From Zychaea mexicana (lineage: Eukaryota; Mucoromycota; Mucoromycetes; Mucorales; Lichtheimiaceae), in the NCBI RefSeq assembly GCF_025766255.1, contig NW_026516781.1:62001-126000 (forward strand): DNA of 64,000 nucleotides, in the 5' to 3' direction. Position numbers and translations under genes: made by a program. This document shows positions 1 to 10,287 of the stretch, one piece after another (the first letter of the stretch is position 1; each line of letters starts with the position of its first letter). The notes under the pieces were generated by a model that was not told where the DNA came from, made no database searches, and was given only the letters and a program-made list of their open reading frames with translations.

Positions 1-1199
1 TACGTACATACAAGCAAAGTTTTTGGCAGGTGCCCAAAAGAAATGATTTTAAAAAGAACGATGCATCTTGTTCTTTTTAAAGTAATGCACTTGTGGCGAG
101 TATTAGCGCATTGTTATTGCCACCTGTAACTGTTTATATCGATCCCCACTTGTTCATGGCACCCCAAATATTTTGAATGCTTTTGCGTGTATGTGTGTGT
201 GTGTGTGTGTATGTGTGTGGGAAATTAACTCATCGTCAATGCTAATGTAACTCATACCACAGTATGTAAACCCCCAAGGATAGCAATGACAAAGATAACA
301 TCATAACCGCCCTCTCTACGTTTAAACTAATCATCACGTCGTTATTATGAAACACATTCTTGATGCACTTTTTATTAATAAACTTTTACCTAGCGAATGA
401 TGCGTTGATCATCCCAGTTCCCATTTGGTACGAGATATCCTGCATGATAGCTATGGACTTTAATCCATATATCGAAGCGTGGTAACTACACTTTGATGCT
501 GCATTCCATCATGAGAATCAAACGCTTGTAGTGTAGTGGATCATCATACTTTAGTCATTTTTCTGATCTATGGAAAAACTGCTGCTCTCTCTTTCTCTTT
601 GCTCGCATCTGCTACTTGCTATGTACTTGTAAGCTTGCTCTCTCTCTCTCTCTCCTTCAGAAACATTTTCGAGAAGAACAACATTCCAAAGAGACTGTAA
701 ATGAAAAAAAAAGTTTAATTTAAAGTATACAAAAATACTCTTCTCCTTGGATTTTCAAATCAGCCAAGCTGGTCAATATGCTCAAAGTCAAAGCCCTTGA
801 AGGCTTGATGGCTGCAGCAGCAACGTTTTTTTCTTCCTTGGCAAATGATTCAATTAAAGAAAAAATCCCCCATCGCTAGACATTATTACTGCGGCCGCAT
901 AGAGTATATAATAGACAGACTTTTCACTGTCTTGTTGTGCAGTAGCAGTCTCATATTTAAGCTTTTCCACGCACGGCTCAGTAACTTTTGTCCCTTTCTA
1001 CCCATCATTGGCCTGTAGTATGTAGGGACGCCTCATTGTCACAAGAAAAGAGATTACAGGGACCAGACCTAGCCAATCAAAATCGTTCTTGACACGAACA
1101 GGTTGCCCGCGAAAAAGAGACGCGCGATGGTCGGCATATAGTCAAAGTCCTCTCCACCCTCCTTTTTGTCTGCAAACGGCTGTCCAAAAGAAAAGCGAA
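1..1199. other. Intergenic, no gene seen
   Basis: No open reading frame with recognisable protein character was seen on either strand. The stretch is AT-rich, with a TG microsatellite near its start and short CT-rich runs around 640-655. Its right end would hold the promoter of the GRF/HARP protein. Confidence 0.6.
186..218. repeat. TG dinucleotide microsatellite
   Basis: A run of TG units, interrupted once by ATG, lies in intergenic sequence. Confidence 0.9.
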
Positions 1200-2949
1200 A
1201 TGTCAAGCGCGCCTCATTGCCGTTGTGGTCGAGAATGCGTCAGTTATGAAGTGAGAAAACCGGGTCCTAATCGAGGCAAGTGGTTCTGGAGAGTAAGCAT
1301 CTTGAGAGAGTTTCTATATGTTTTTTTTTTTTTTGAATGAATGAACGCCACCGTTCATCCCCATCTCGTGCGATTGTTTCCAAGTTGGGAAAACAATTCT
1401 TGTTATTTTGGACACTCATCGACATTTAATTAGTGTGCTACTCAGGCGTGTGGATACTTTAAATGGGACACGTCTGCCAGTAAATTCACAGTCCATCCTA
1501 CGAATGCCTATGCTCTAGCGCAACCAGCAGTGACACTGAGTCGAGGAAGCGGACCAGGAGGATTCATGAACAAACCCAACCTGGACGCACAATACTTTAT
1601 CGAAAAGGCAAGCAAAAAGAAAACCGAGATTGAATTCCGGTTACATTCCACGTCTGAAATCACGATCCGCGCCGATCTCAATCCGACCCTGTTGCCAGCG
1701 CTACAAAACATTAGCAATGCCGTGTGGAACGAAGCATTACAACGGTGGCTCCTTCCTGCAACGTCGCAAGCCTATGCACGCGCACTCCAACAGATCCCAT
1801 TGGCCCCGAATTTAAACCTGAACGTGATACGGCTGTCCAACGCATTAAAACAAGTCTTGCACGAACAGACGGGCTTGTCGGATCACACGGTGGATATTCG
1901 GGAAACTGATGTCGAGGAAACGATTCGCAACATACGTGACTCGGCTCTTTGGAAGACACTCAAGCCGTTCCAACAACAAGGAGTACGATGCGCTCTGAAA
2001 CGTAACGGAAGACTTTTGCTTGCGGATCAGGTTGGCAAAAAGTTGCAAGCGTTGAGTGTGGCTCTGGCGTACCAAAGCGAGTGGCCCCTCTTGATCATCT
2101 GTCCGAAAGATGACCAGCCTGAATGGCATCGTTTGGTCATGGATTGGTTGCCTGTGACGGAAAAAGATATCCATGTCTCCACTGCAGTCACGAATATTTT
2201 GGGCAAAACGCGCAAGCGCACCATTGCTAGTGCCGTACAGAAGGGTCTTTTGGTCAAATCGAAAAAGAGAAAAACGAAGACAGTGTCGGCAACAGTAAGG
2301 AGGGCACGGCGGTTTATCCAGACTCAAGCCAGTGCCACGAGTGATAGTAGTAGTGGTGATGATGATGATGATGAAGAAGAGGAAGAAGAGGAAGAAGAAG
2401 AGATAATGGGTACCAACGACGACAACAACGACGGCGAAAACAAATACAATGTATCACTCTTCTCGTCCCACAAGATCCACATCGTCAATGATGAATTGGC
2501 GAACAAATGTCACAAGCAGTTGCTGGAACGACATTTCCGTGTGATTATTTGTGACAAAAGCCATAGCTACCTCAAATATCTTCCAGTAAGCAATAGCCAC
2601 TCTTTTCCTCCCTTTTAAAAAGTATACTCACCTTTCTACATTCTAACAGAGAAAACGTGCCCAACACTACCTGCCAATGCTAAAATCCTGCAACCGACTG
2701 GTAATGCTGACAGACGATTTCAATTTCGAGAAACCCATCGAATTGTTCACACAACTCAGTGCTCTTCGGCCCGATCTGTTTTCTGACTTTCGACGCTATG
2801 GCCAGCATTACTGTAAGGCGGCGCAGCAGGTCTTTGGATGGGACTATTCGGGCAGGAACAATCCGGTTGAGCTCAGATACATTGTCGACAGGGCGATATG
2901 GTTGAAGCGGACCAAAGAAGATGTGCAGGATCAATTGCCTTTGGTTTAA
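1200..2949 (+). CDS. GRF zinc finger-HARP-SNF2 lobe 1 protein, ATPase motifs lost
   Basis: Model: 1200..1292, 1434..2585, 2650..2949 (514 aa); all junctions are phase 0. Residues 7-43 form a GRF zinc finger split by intron 1: C7/C9, then the GPNRGKWFW core, C32, C37 and GYFKW. Residues about 96-155 resemble a HARP domain, and about 205-510 align with the first RecA lobe of SMARCAL1-type annealing helicases, ending in a GWDYSG...LKRTKEDVQDQLP-like stretch. The ATPase signatures are broken. The Walker A region (228-234) reads ADQVGKK with the GLGKT core gone, the DESH box is DKSH (405-408), and the LSGTP motif is LTDDF (435-439). An acidic Asp/Glu run is inserted at about 335-355. The frame stops before any second RecA lobe, and the chitinase follows directly. 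This is a pseudoenzyme or a decaying paralog; the long open frame and intact splice sites favour a made protein. An ATG at 1566 would remove the finger. Confidence 0.75.
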
Positions 2950-3112
2950 AAAAAACTCACTACTCTCTATTCCAAAAAAAAAAACCCCCATCTATTCCTT
3001 TTAATTTGTACATTTTCTAGTTTATAAGCTTGTATATCTTTCTTTGGCACATATCTGCGACAGCTCTTTGTATAAACACACACAGCACATTATTTACTTT
3101 TTATCCCAAAAG

Positions 3113-3140
3113 CCACACACACACACACACACACACACAC
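3113..3140. repeat. CA dinucleotide microsatellite
   Basis: A CA run lies in the short gap between two convergent genes, the GRF/HARP protein and the chitinase. Confidence 0.9.
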
Positions 3141-3247
3141 TCCTCAAAGCAGCATAAACGTTCAAATGAATAAATCGTATATATAAATATATATATATAT
3201 CACATAAATAGCCATAGCAGCACAGAAAAATAACTAAAATATAAAAT

Positions 3248-4828
3248 TTATACTTTGGGGAAACCACAGAACAAGAAACCTTGATCATCATGGCACACCG
3301 ATCCCGATGAGCAAGAGCGCTGGACCCACTTGTTAAAGCTACAAGTAAGCCAGTGAGCCGACTGGCCACTGCTGATACAACGTTGCTCACCAATGACAGG
3401 GCAGTCCTCTTGAGCGACGACCAAGGAAGGCGACGATGCGGCTACTGCGGGATTGGATGATGCTGCTGCTGTTGGCATGGCCAGACCTGATGTGGCTGCG
3501 AACGTGCGGCTGTTTTGGGCGGCGACCTGGGATGCCGAGGATGAAGCTTTGGGAATGGGGACAACAACAGCAGGTGATTGTTGAGACATGCTAGCAACAG
3601 AGGAAGAGGCAACCACTTGTGCAGATGATTGTTGTTCTTGAGGAAAAGCATGGATGACAGTATTGGCTTCGGATGGGCAGTTTTCTGGAGCGGCGTCATT
3701 ATGGATAGTGTTGGCCACACGGAGCAGCTCACCATTATCTTGATGCAAGTCCCTATGATGCGTTTAAAGAAAGTTGTCATTGTGATTAATAGAGAGAAGA
3801 TGGGATAATAAGAGAGGCAAAAAACAAACAATCTTTACCAAACCATGACACCAGCAATATCTTCACATAAAGCATGATCGACCTTGATCTGAATCGATTG
3901 CGGATCATCGTACGAGATATAAATGTTGTTTTGAGCATTAAAGAGCCATGGGGTCTTGGAGACATCGTCCCAATAACGTTGCCATCCCTCACCGGGGCTC
4001 TTTAGATCATCCAAAATCACACCCTCCGATCGCAGGTTGCGCCACTTCCATACACCGGATGTGCCATCGATATCTGCTGCACAGTAAGGGTTGCTCCAGT
4101 AAGCATCATCGGCATCGCCCTTGGGTGCACCGACCTTGGCTGCTTGGTATTGCGACAATGGGTTTTCGGTCATGTCCACTTGTGCTTGCATGGATCGACC
4201 ATAGAACGCAAGACCGGCTGTCAGCTTTTCGCCTGGAATACCTGCTTCTTTCCACTTGCGAATGCCTTTTTTTCCGTGTTGGATGGTTCGTTAGTTTTTT
4301 TTTTATAGTTACAAAATTCCAAATAGGAAGGGACGCTTCTGTTTTTTTAAAAGGAATAGCTAGATAGACGTACTTTCAACAAAAGAGTAACTGGCACCCT
4401 TGCCGTCTTCGTATTGGAAAGGTGCATTAGGACCTGTTTCTTCAGCCCATGCGCCATTGATATCTAAAGAAAAAGAGGGTTCGTCTCACATGTCAATATA
4501 CAAAAAAGCAGTTCATCACAATAAACAGTTGTTCTTTTTTACCATAAGTCATCAAGTTGATATGGTCAACGACTGAAGCGAAGCCGCTCACATCCTTCAT
4601 GGGCGTGCCATCAGGACCGGTAAAAGGATCAACGTGGACGGCCATAGAGACTTCCTTGTGGTTATCCGGGAACCGCTGATCCAATGCCTGACGAAGTTCT
4701 TGCAAGAGCAGCAAGAAATTTTCTGCGTCATTGGGTGCGACTTCATTACAACCGGCTCCTTGACGGCCTGGATACTCCCAATCTATCCATTCATTTCTCA
4801 AATGTGTGAGAATTATAGTTGATTTTCT

Positions 4829-4865
<37 letters not shown>

Positions 4866-5427
4866 TTTTTTTACCCAAATCAACACCGTCCGTTTGATAG
4901 GTCTCGATGAAATTCAAATTCCAGTCAATGAATGCTTTGCGAGCGTCAGCAGACGCTACCATGGGACTGAACCGTTGGGAGCCGGTCCATCCACCAATCG
5001 AAAGTAAGATTTTGGTGCCTGCTTGGTGAGCCAAGTCCACAATCTTTGGCAAATAGGCTTCGACGGCCCAGTCATCCGGGAAGGAAGGCAAGTTGCTTTC
5101 ATCGTTCAACATTGAAAATGCTGGTATGTTATGTATGTTTATCATTAGCGTCACTTGGCTTTGGGTTTGGGGGTGGGGCTGCATATTATCTTTTACCATA
5201 GTTGATGTGAGTGTATTCAGTGTAAGGGATTTGTTCTACAGGATAATTTGCATAAAGCCAGTTTGGAAAGTAGCTGATTTTTTTTTTTTTTTTGGTGTGT
5301 CAGTTCTTGATTCCATGTACATGGGCCTTTTAAAAGATACATGGACTCACCCAATAAGCATATGCTTTGACGATACTGAAGACACCAGTACGACAAGCAA
5401 CGCGACCAAGGTGTACAACGCCGCCAT
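3248..5427 (-). CDS. Secreted GH18 chitinase with C-terminal CBM19-like domain
   Basis: Seven exons, given low to high: 3248..3752, 3839..4265, 4374..4463, 4543..4782, 4875..5120, 5197..5273, 5351..5427 (553 aa). All phases close. Residues 1-20 are a hydrophobic signal peptide. The barrel starts with GYFPNWLYANYP. It contains LLSIGGWTGS (substrate-binding strand) and DGVDLDWEYP at 129-138, the GH18 DxxDxDxE signature with catalytic Glu136. INLMTYD and GVMVWDLHQDNGELL mark later strands. A Ser/Ala/Pro/Gln-rich linker leads to a Cys-rich module at 503-553 that resembles CBM19 of yeast-type chitinases. It hydrolyses chitin beta-1,4 links outside the cell or in the wall, in wall remodelling or nutrition. 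A GA repeat sits in the intron next to the donor at 4874. Family assignment is firm; the CBM19 call is by pattern only. Confidence 0.93.
4832..4862. repeat. GA microsatellite in a chitinase intron
   Basis: About fifteen GA units lie in the intron between exons 4543..4782 and 4875..5120, about 12 nt from the 5' splice site (minus strand). On the coding strand the run is CT, so it could resemble a pyrimidine tract. Confidence 0.9.
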
Positions 5428-5506
5428 TGGTAAACGCTGAGAGATGTAAGAAAGTATGTAAAAGAGACGTACGTATGCGTTATCACAGTGAGAAGAAGGG
5501 TCATCA

Positions 5507-5515
5507 TTTTTTATA
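5507..5515 (-). promoter_or_regulatory. Probable TATA box of the chitinase gene
   Basis: The minus strand reads TATAAAAAA about 80 nt upstream of the chitinase ATG (5427). Position and sequence fit a core promoter; this is inference. Confidence 0.45.
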
Positions 5516-5718
5516 CAACAGCTGGTATGTCCAGTGCAATTTAGAATATGATCCACCCACCGCAAACCCAACATAAAGAATGCACACAAGTTCTAGTGTG
5601 TGTCATGTATAAAGATGTAATCCGTGAGCATGTGGATCAACGACAGAGCATGAGTACGGATGATGATGATGATGATGATAGGTCTTTTATTACACACAAC
5701 AACGAAAGAAATTTTGCA

Positions 5719-7715
5719 TTATCGTTCCTGACGATTGTCGTCATCAATAATGCCTGCCATCCGCAAAAGTTCGCGGTCCACTTGGTTTCCATCTGCTTGT
5801 CGAAATTGTAAGCCGGCACGTCGTACCGCTTCCCGCTTCTCAAACTCCCATTCACGTTCCTGGACCTTTCGTGCCTTTTCGCTGCCCATACCAAACACCT
5901 CGATATCAATCGTTTCAAACTTGACATTGAATCCGGACTTTTGACGGGTACAGGCTGAGTTTTCAAATGTGGGTAAAGATGGGTATTGTTCCTGAGCATA
6001 GACGCCTTGTTGAAGGGTATTATCCAATTGCAACAAAAAGTTAACAGAAGAAGACGACGGATGTCTTTTGTTGAGCATTGATGACGAGGAGGAGACCGGA
6101 GGAGCAGATGATTTAGAAGTGCCACCCATAGCAATGCCAAAGTCGTCGTGATAGTAAATATATTGGTTGTTGCGTTTTGTTGAGCGATACACTTGGAACG
6201 TCGGCCACAGTTCAAACACAAAACATGCGTCGTTTCCCCAATAGTGCCGCGACGACTGCTTCCATGCTTCGGAAATGTAAGCGCCAATCAGAATCGATTT
6301 GTTTGTGTGCAATTCCTCGCCTTGGATCACCATCAGTGTGGGACCCGGATAGCGAAACACGTTGCGTTCGAATCGGTTCATCGCAAACCCGTCTTGGTTG
6401 GCCGAATAGAGACGCGGCCACATCTTGACACGACGCGCAATCTCTGGCAAACACCAGCACAACAGTGCGCAATAAGGTAGCGTCAAGATGTCAGATGTAT
6501 CTGGTGTGGATACACTGTCTTCTGGAAGAATCAGGTCCGATACAGTCGTCAGCGACGTTTGGCCGCTCAAGGCAAATTTGCCATAGATGAAGGATTGGAT
6601 CGTTTTGAACAGGTAAGGTGCATTACGTCGTTTCCATGCAAAGAAATGCCGTTGCGATACTTGATCTTGGTTGCTGTCGCTGCCATCATTATTGCTGCTG
6701 CTGGTGTCGCTGGTCGGCTGCATACTATCCACCATCGCGCGTGCCATCCGTCTCAGTGTCTCCACACTTTTATCATCTCCACTACCCATCTTGGTTTGTT
6801 CTTGCTTTTCCATTTGAACAATATACAGCATCAACGTAAATAACTCGACAAGGTCACGACAGAGCATCATGGCTGAATCATCGTCATCGTCGTCATCGTT
6901 GTCGTCGTCGTCGGCTGTGCTTTTCCTTTCGGCGTCCTGTTGGCCAAAATCCAAATCGTCAAAACTGACGCCTAGATCAGCAAGTGATAGCCCCTTTGTT
7001 CTTTTCTCCTCTTCTTTTTCATGCTGCGGCACCGGTAGTGTGTTGGGTTGTTCCTGTTCTGTTTCTGTTGGACTAGCGGGTTTGTTGCTTGCTTTTGAAT
7101 GAACAACGGCCAGTGATTCAAAAAACATGTCTTCAAAGAGCGAGGCGTCGAGATTGTCACTGTCATCCATCTTGCCCGTAAGCAGCACAAATGCTGTAAG
7201 AAACGCCTCAAACGTCAGAGGCACCGCGGACGAACAGTTTGGATATGAACCGAGGTATGAGAATGATTTGAACAACAGAATGCCTCCTTGTTCAACTGAA
7301 CGTGGCAGGTTCAAGTGTTCCTATACACATACATATATCTTTTGACGTTAGCGTCACACCACTCACATTAAACAAAAGAGAAGGGTTCCCTCGCTTTATA
7401 TTGGGCAATGGACGAGTTGTGTGAACTCACCAAAAACTTTTTAGCTTCAATGCATTCAAAATGGTCAGGGTATTCTGTTTTCAGCTCGTCAAAAACTTGA
7501 TGAAGGGAATAAAGTTCAATGCGTTTCAGTTTGCGTTTGAATTGTAACAGTGTCGCGTTGGACCGGTCGCCCAAGGATGAGCATTCGGTGGTACTGTGTT
7601 TGCCAAACGACAATGTGCTCGTGTTTTCGCCAATACCGGAGGATGGTCGGCTCTCTGTAATATTGCTGTTGTTTTTCACTGTTGCTTCTTTGGATTTGGA
7701 TTGATGTTGGCCCAT
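5719..7715 (-). CDS. RTC5: TLDc-domain protein, RTC5/MEAK7-like
   Basis: Two exons: 5719..7320 and 7431..7715 (628 aa), joined in phase 0. The N-terminus MGQHQSKS carries Gly2 and Ser6, a good N-myristoylation signal that RTC5/MEAK7 proteins also have. Residues about 60-170 look like the helical N-terminal region, ending near FLTAFVLLTGK. A low-complexity acidic Asp run lies around residue 235-245. The C-terminal half holds the TLDc domain, with FRYPGPTLMVIQGEE, GAYISEAWK, CFVFELWP and the closing FETIDIEVFGMG. In yeast, Rtc5 binds the vacuolar V-ATPase and promotes its disassembly; a similar role at the vacuole is inferred here. The gene is divergent from the DUF1206-like gene across about 0.86 kb. 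Confidence 0.88.
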
Positions 7716-8325
7716 TGTTTCTTTTTCATATCCATACAGTAGGAGTGGTGAGGAGGGGCGAAGCTTTAAATTTTCTTTTTTTTTATGCGCGCTTCATTTT
7801 TTTGTTGTATGCCCGCTTCCATGCAAAAGAAAAATATCTGTCTCGGTGCTACGTTATGCTTGGTGGGAAAATAACTGCGCAAAGAGTGCCATTGTCGAGC
7901 TTTTTTCTTATGAGCTCATTGCTTTTAAAAGTTTAAAGAATGGGCATTTTATATATGTCTGCCTGGGGTGACATAATAGACCATGGAGTTTCTTTTCTAT
8001 GCCAATATGATCAAACAACAACAAGTCGTGTATCATTGCTGTGGAATAGCATGCTTTACTAAAAAATAATCATGAATGACGATCCGATGTGTCATCTTTT
8101 GGGGTGGACCGAAAGGTATATAGAATGCCTCAACCAGCCGTTGTTACACAAGCATTGATGTCATTGTTGAATGCCTCATTTTCCGGTAGGATACGTGGGT
8201 TTTGATGCATGCGCAATCGACAGCGCTCAGAGTACAATCTGCAATGACGACTTTTCTCCTTCTTTCAGGGAGAAACCCAAGGAGAGGGGGTAACTCTTTG
8301 AAAACAGCATTAGCAGTAGTAGCAA

Positions 8326-8362
<37 letters not shown>

Positions 8363-8578
8363 GGTAGTGGCGGTGGACTGATCATATGATGGTTTTACAA
8401 TTCATTGGTTATGCTGGGATACGGAACCAGCCCCCAAAAGAGGAAAGTGTCTTTTTCTTTCTTAAGAGAGAGAGACACACACATGCATAACTTTTCTTCC
8501 TTCTCTTCGTATGCCCATACCACTATCACGATTACCACACACCTCTTTTTTAATTCTACCACTCCCATTTACAGGTCA
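7716..8578. other. Divergent intergenic region
   Basis: The shared upstream region of RTC5 (minus) and the DUF1206-like gene (plus). It contains a TAG/TGG trinucleotide array at about 8316-8372. A pyrimidine-rich stretch ends in TTTACAG just before the 8579 ATG, so a 5'UTR intron with its acceptor there is possible. No protein-coding signal was seen. Confidence 0.6.
8316..8372. repeat. TAG/TGG trinucleotide repeat
   Basis: Imperfect TAG array grading into GGT units, upstream of the DUF1206-like gene. Confidence 0.85.
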
Positions 8579-10287
8579 ATGAAGGACGATCATTCAGACA
8601 ATCGTCCAAAGCATACTGACACTGACTCGGCACCAGCAACGAGTAACAACAACAACCTCGCCACCGTCATAGAGGTGCCACCACCGTCTTTCCAGCACCC
8701 ACATCAACAACCAGAATCATTAGCGTCGCTGTCGTCAATACCAGCGGATGGCTCAGGAAACGAACATCTAGGGCAACAAGACCATGAAAGAAACAACAGC
8801 AGCAGCAGCGCTGTTCATGTTTCCGCGACACACAACGGAAAGAAATTACGTCAACGGATCGTTCGAGCCAAGGAATTGCCATTCTATCAAGGAGGCGTTC
8901 GACCCAAACATGTCAGAATTGTGCGCTTCATTGGCCGCTGCGGCTTCATTGCCAAGGGCGTTGTGTATGGCATCATTGGCGTCTTGATAATGACCAATGT
9001 GTCAGGCACGTTCACGCCCAATGGGAGTCAAGGAAATGAATCGCCACAGGTTAGACCAATCTGTTTTTTTTTCCATTTTTCGTTCCCCACTCATTGGATC
9101 GGCTAATCCATTGCCGTGTCCGTGTTTCGTATCATTGCCCCCTATCCTAACAGTGCCGTATGTTCTTGGATTGATAGGGTGCCTTTTTGTTACTGGGTGG
9201 CATTCCTGCTATTGGCAGACCCATCCTTGTTGTCATGGCTATAGGCCTAATTACATATCTTTGCTGGAGGTAATCCTAAAAAAGCCATCGTTGATAATGA
9301 CGTGTCCCTAAGCACTCATAATCCATCATTCATATATGCACGCACAGATTCTGGGAGGCCATCACGGGTCAAGCGTACGATGCAACGCTCAGCAAGCGAA
9401 CCAACTTTTTCCGGTACCGGCTCTCGCCCATTGTCAGCGGCCTTGTGTATTGTGGCTACCTGTACTATCTGATTCAAATGATCTACCAAACCGAAGAGGA
9501 GCAACAAAAGACCGCCTCGAGCAACGAGTTTCCTGCGTCGTGGACCGACACGACTGTGGGCAGTGCCTTTGTTGGCATCTTTGGTGTCGCCTTTATGATT
9601 GCTTTTGCAACCCAGCTTGTCAATGCCATTACCGGCAATTTTATTCCGGACCTGAGCACGAGTGACCCGACGACGACGCCGACGACGACGACGACGGCTG
9701 CTAGGAAATGGGAGGCCCGAACGGTCCATTTGTTTGGCCGAATCGGGTTTGGTGGACGTGCTGCCATGTTTGGTACGCTCTCTGGCTTTTTTTGGGAATC
9801 GTTGGCCGAGCGCAATGAATCAGGCGAGCTCAACGTGGTGGCTGCGGCCATTGGAAAGTTGTCAACGCACACCGGCGGATTGTTCTTTATGGTCATTCTC
9901 GGTTTGAGTTTGATCATCTATGGTATCTTTGCTATTGCCAATGCCTATTACAAGTATTTCCCAACACCGCCACCTTCACGAATACCACTCTATGCCCTGA
10001 CAACTGCCGATGCCGACGACGACGACGACGACAATAATATTATCATTAGCGGAAAACAGGGTGAAGATGTTGCGTCAGGTGTTCAGTCATCGCAGCAACT
10101 GCAACGATTGGAAGGTCAAGAAGGACAGGAAGAACAAGAAGGTGACCGCAGGAATGTAGTAGCAGGAGTGGCGGCTGATCATCGGCCAGGTCCCAAGATT
10201 TGGTGGCGCCGGCTATGGATGCGTGTGTACCCAACAAGCTCAGCTAATCGCAACAGCACAGACGATATCGAGAAGCAGCAGCAATAA
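8579..10287 (+). CDS. DUF1206-like multi-span membrane protein
   Basis: Exons 8579..9049, 9178..9269, 9348..10287 (500 aa); the phases close exactly. The first 105 residues are polar and disordered. From about residue 118 (HVRIVRFIGRCGFIAKGVVYGIIG) six hydrophobic segments follow in three repeated pairs. Each pair begins with an Arg/Gly helix such as RFIGRCGFIAKGVVYG or HLFGRIGFGGRAAMFG, the repeat plan of the DUF1206 family. The loop between pairs two and three holds a Thr run, and the C-terminal tail is polar, with an Asp run and Gln-rich sequence. The molecular function of this family is not known. The third exon alone is a long clean frame, so gene reality is firm. The start is the first ATG after a likely acceptor; no alternative start keeps more conserved sequence. 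Confidence 0.85.

Noticed and set aside
2950..3247. Hidden lobe-2 exons for the SNF2-like protein
   Set aside because: The gap to the chitinase stop is under 300 bp and holds only simple repeats and AT-rich sequence with no helicase C-terminal motifs.
5093..5440. 115-codon plus-strand frame
   Set aside because: It is antisense to the chitinase signal peptide and first exons, which have clear homology and splice phases.
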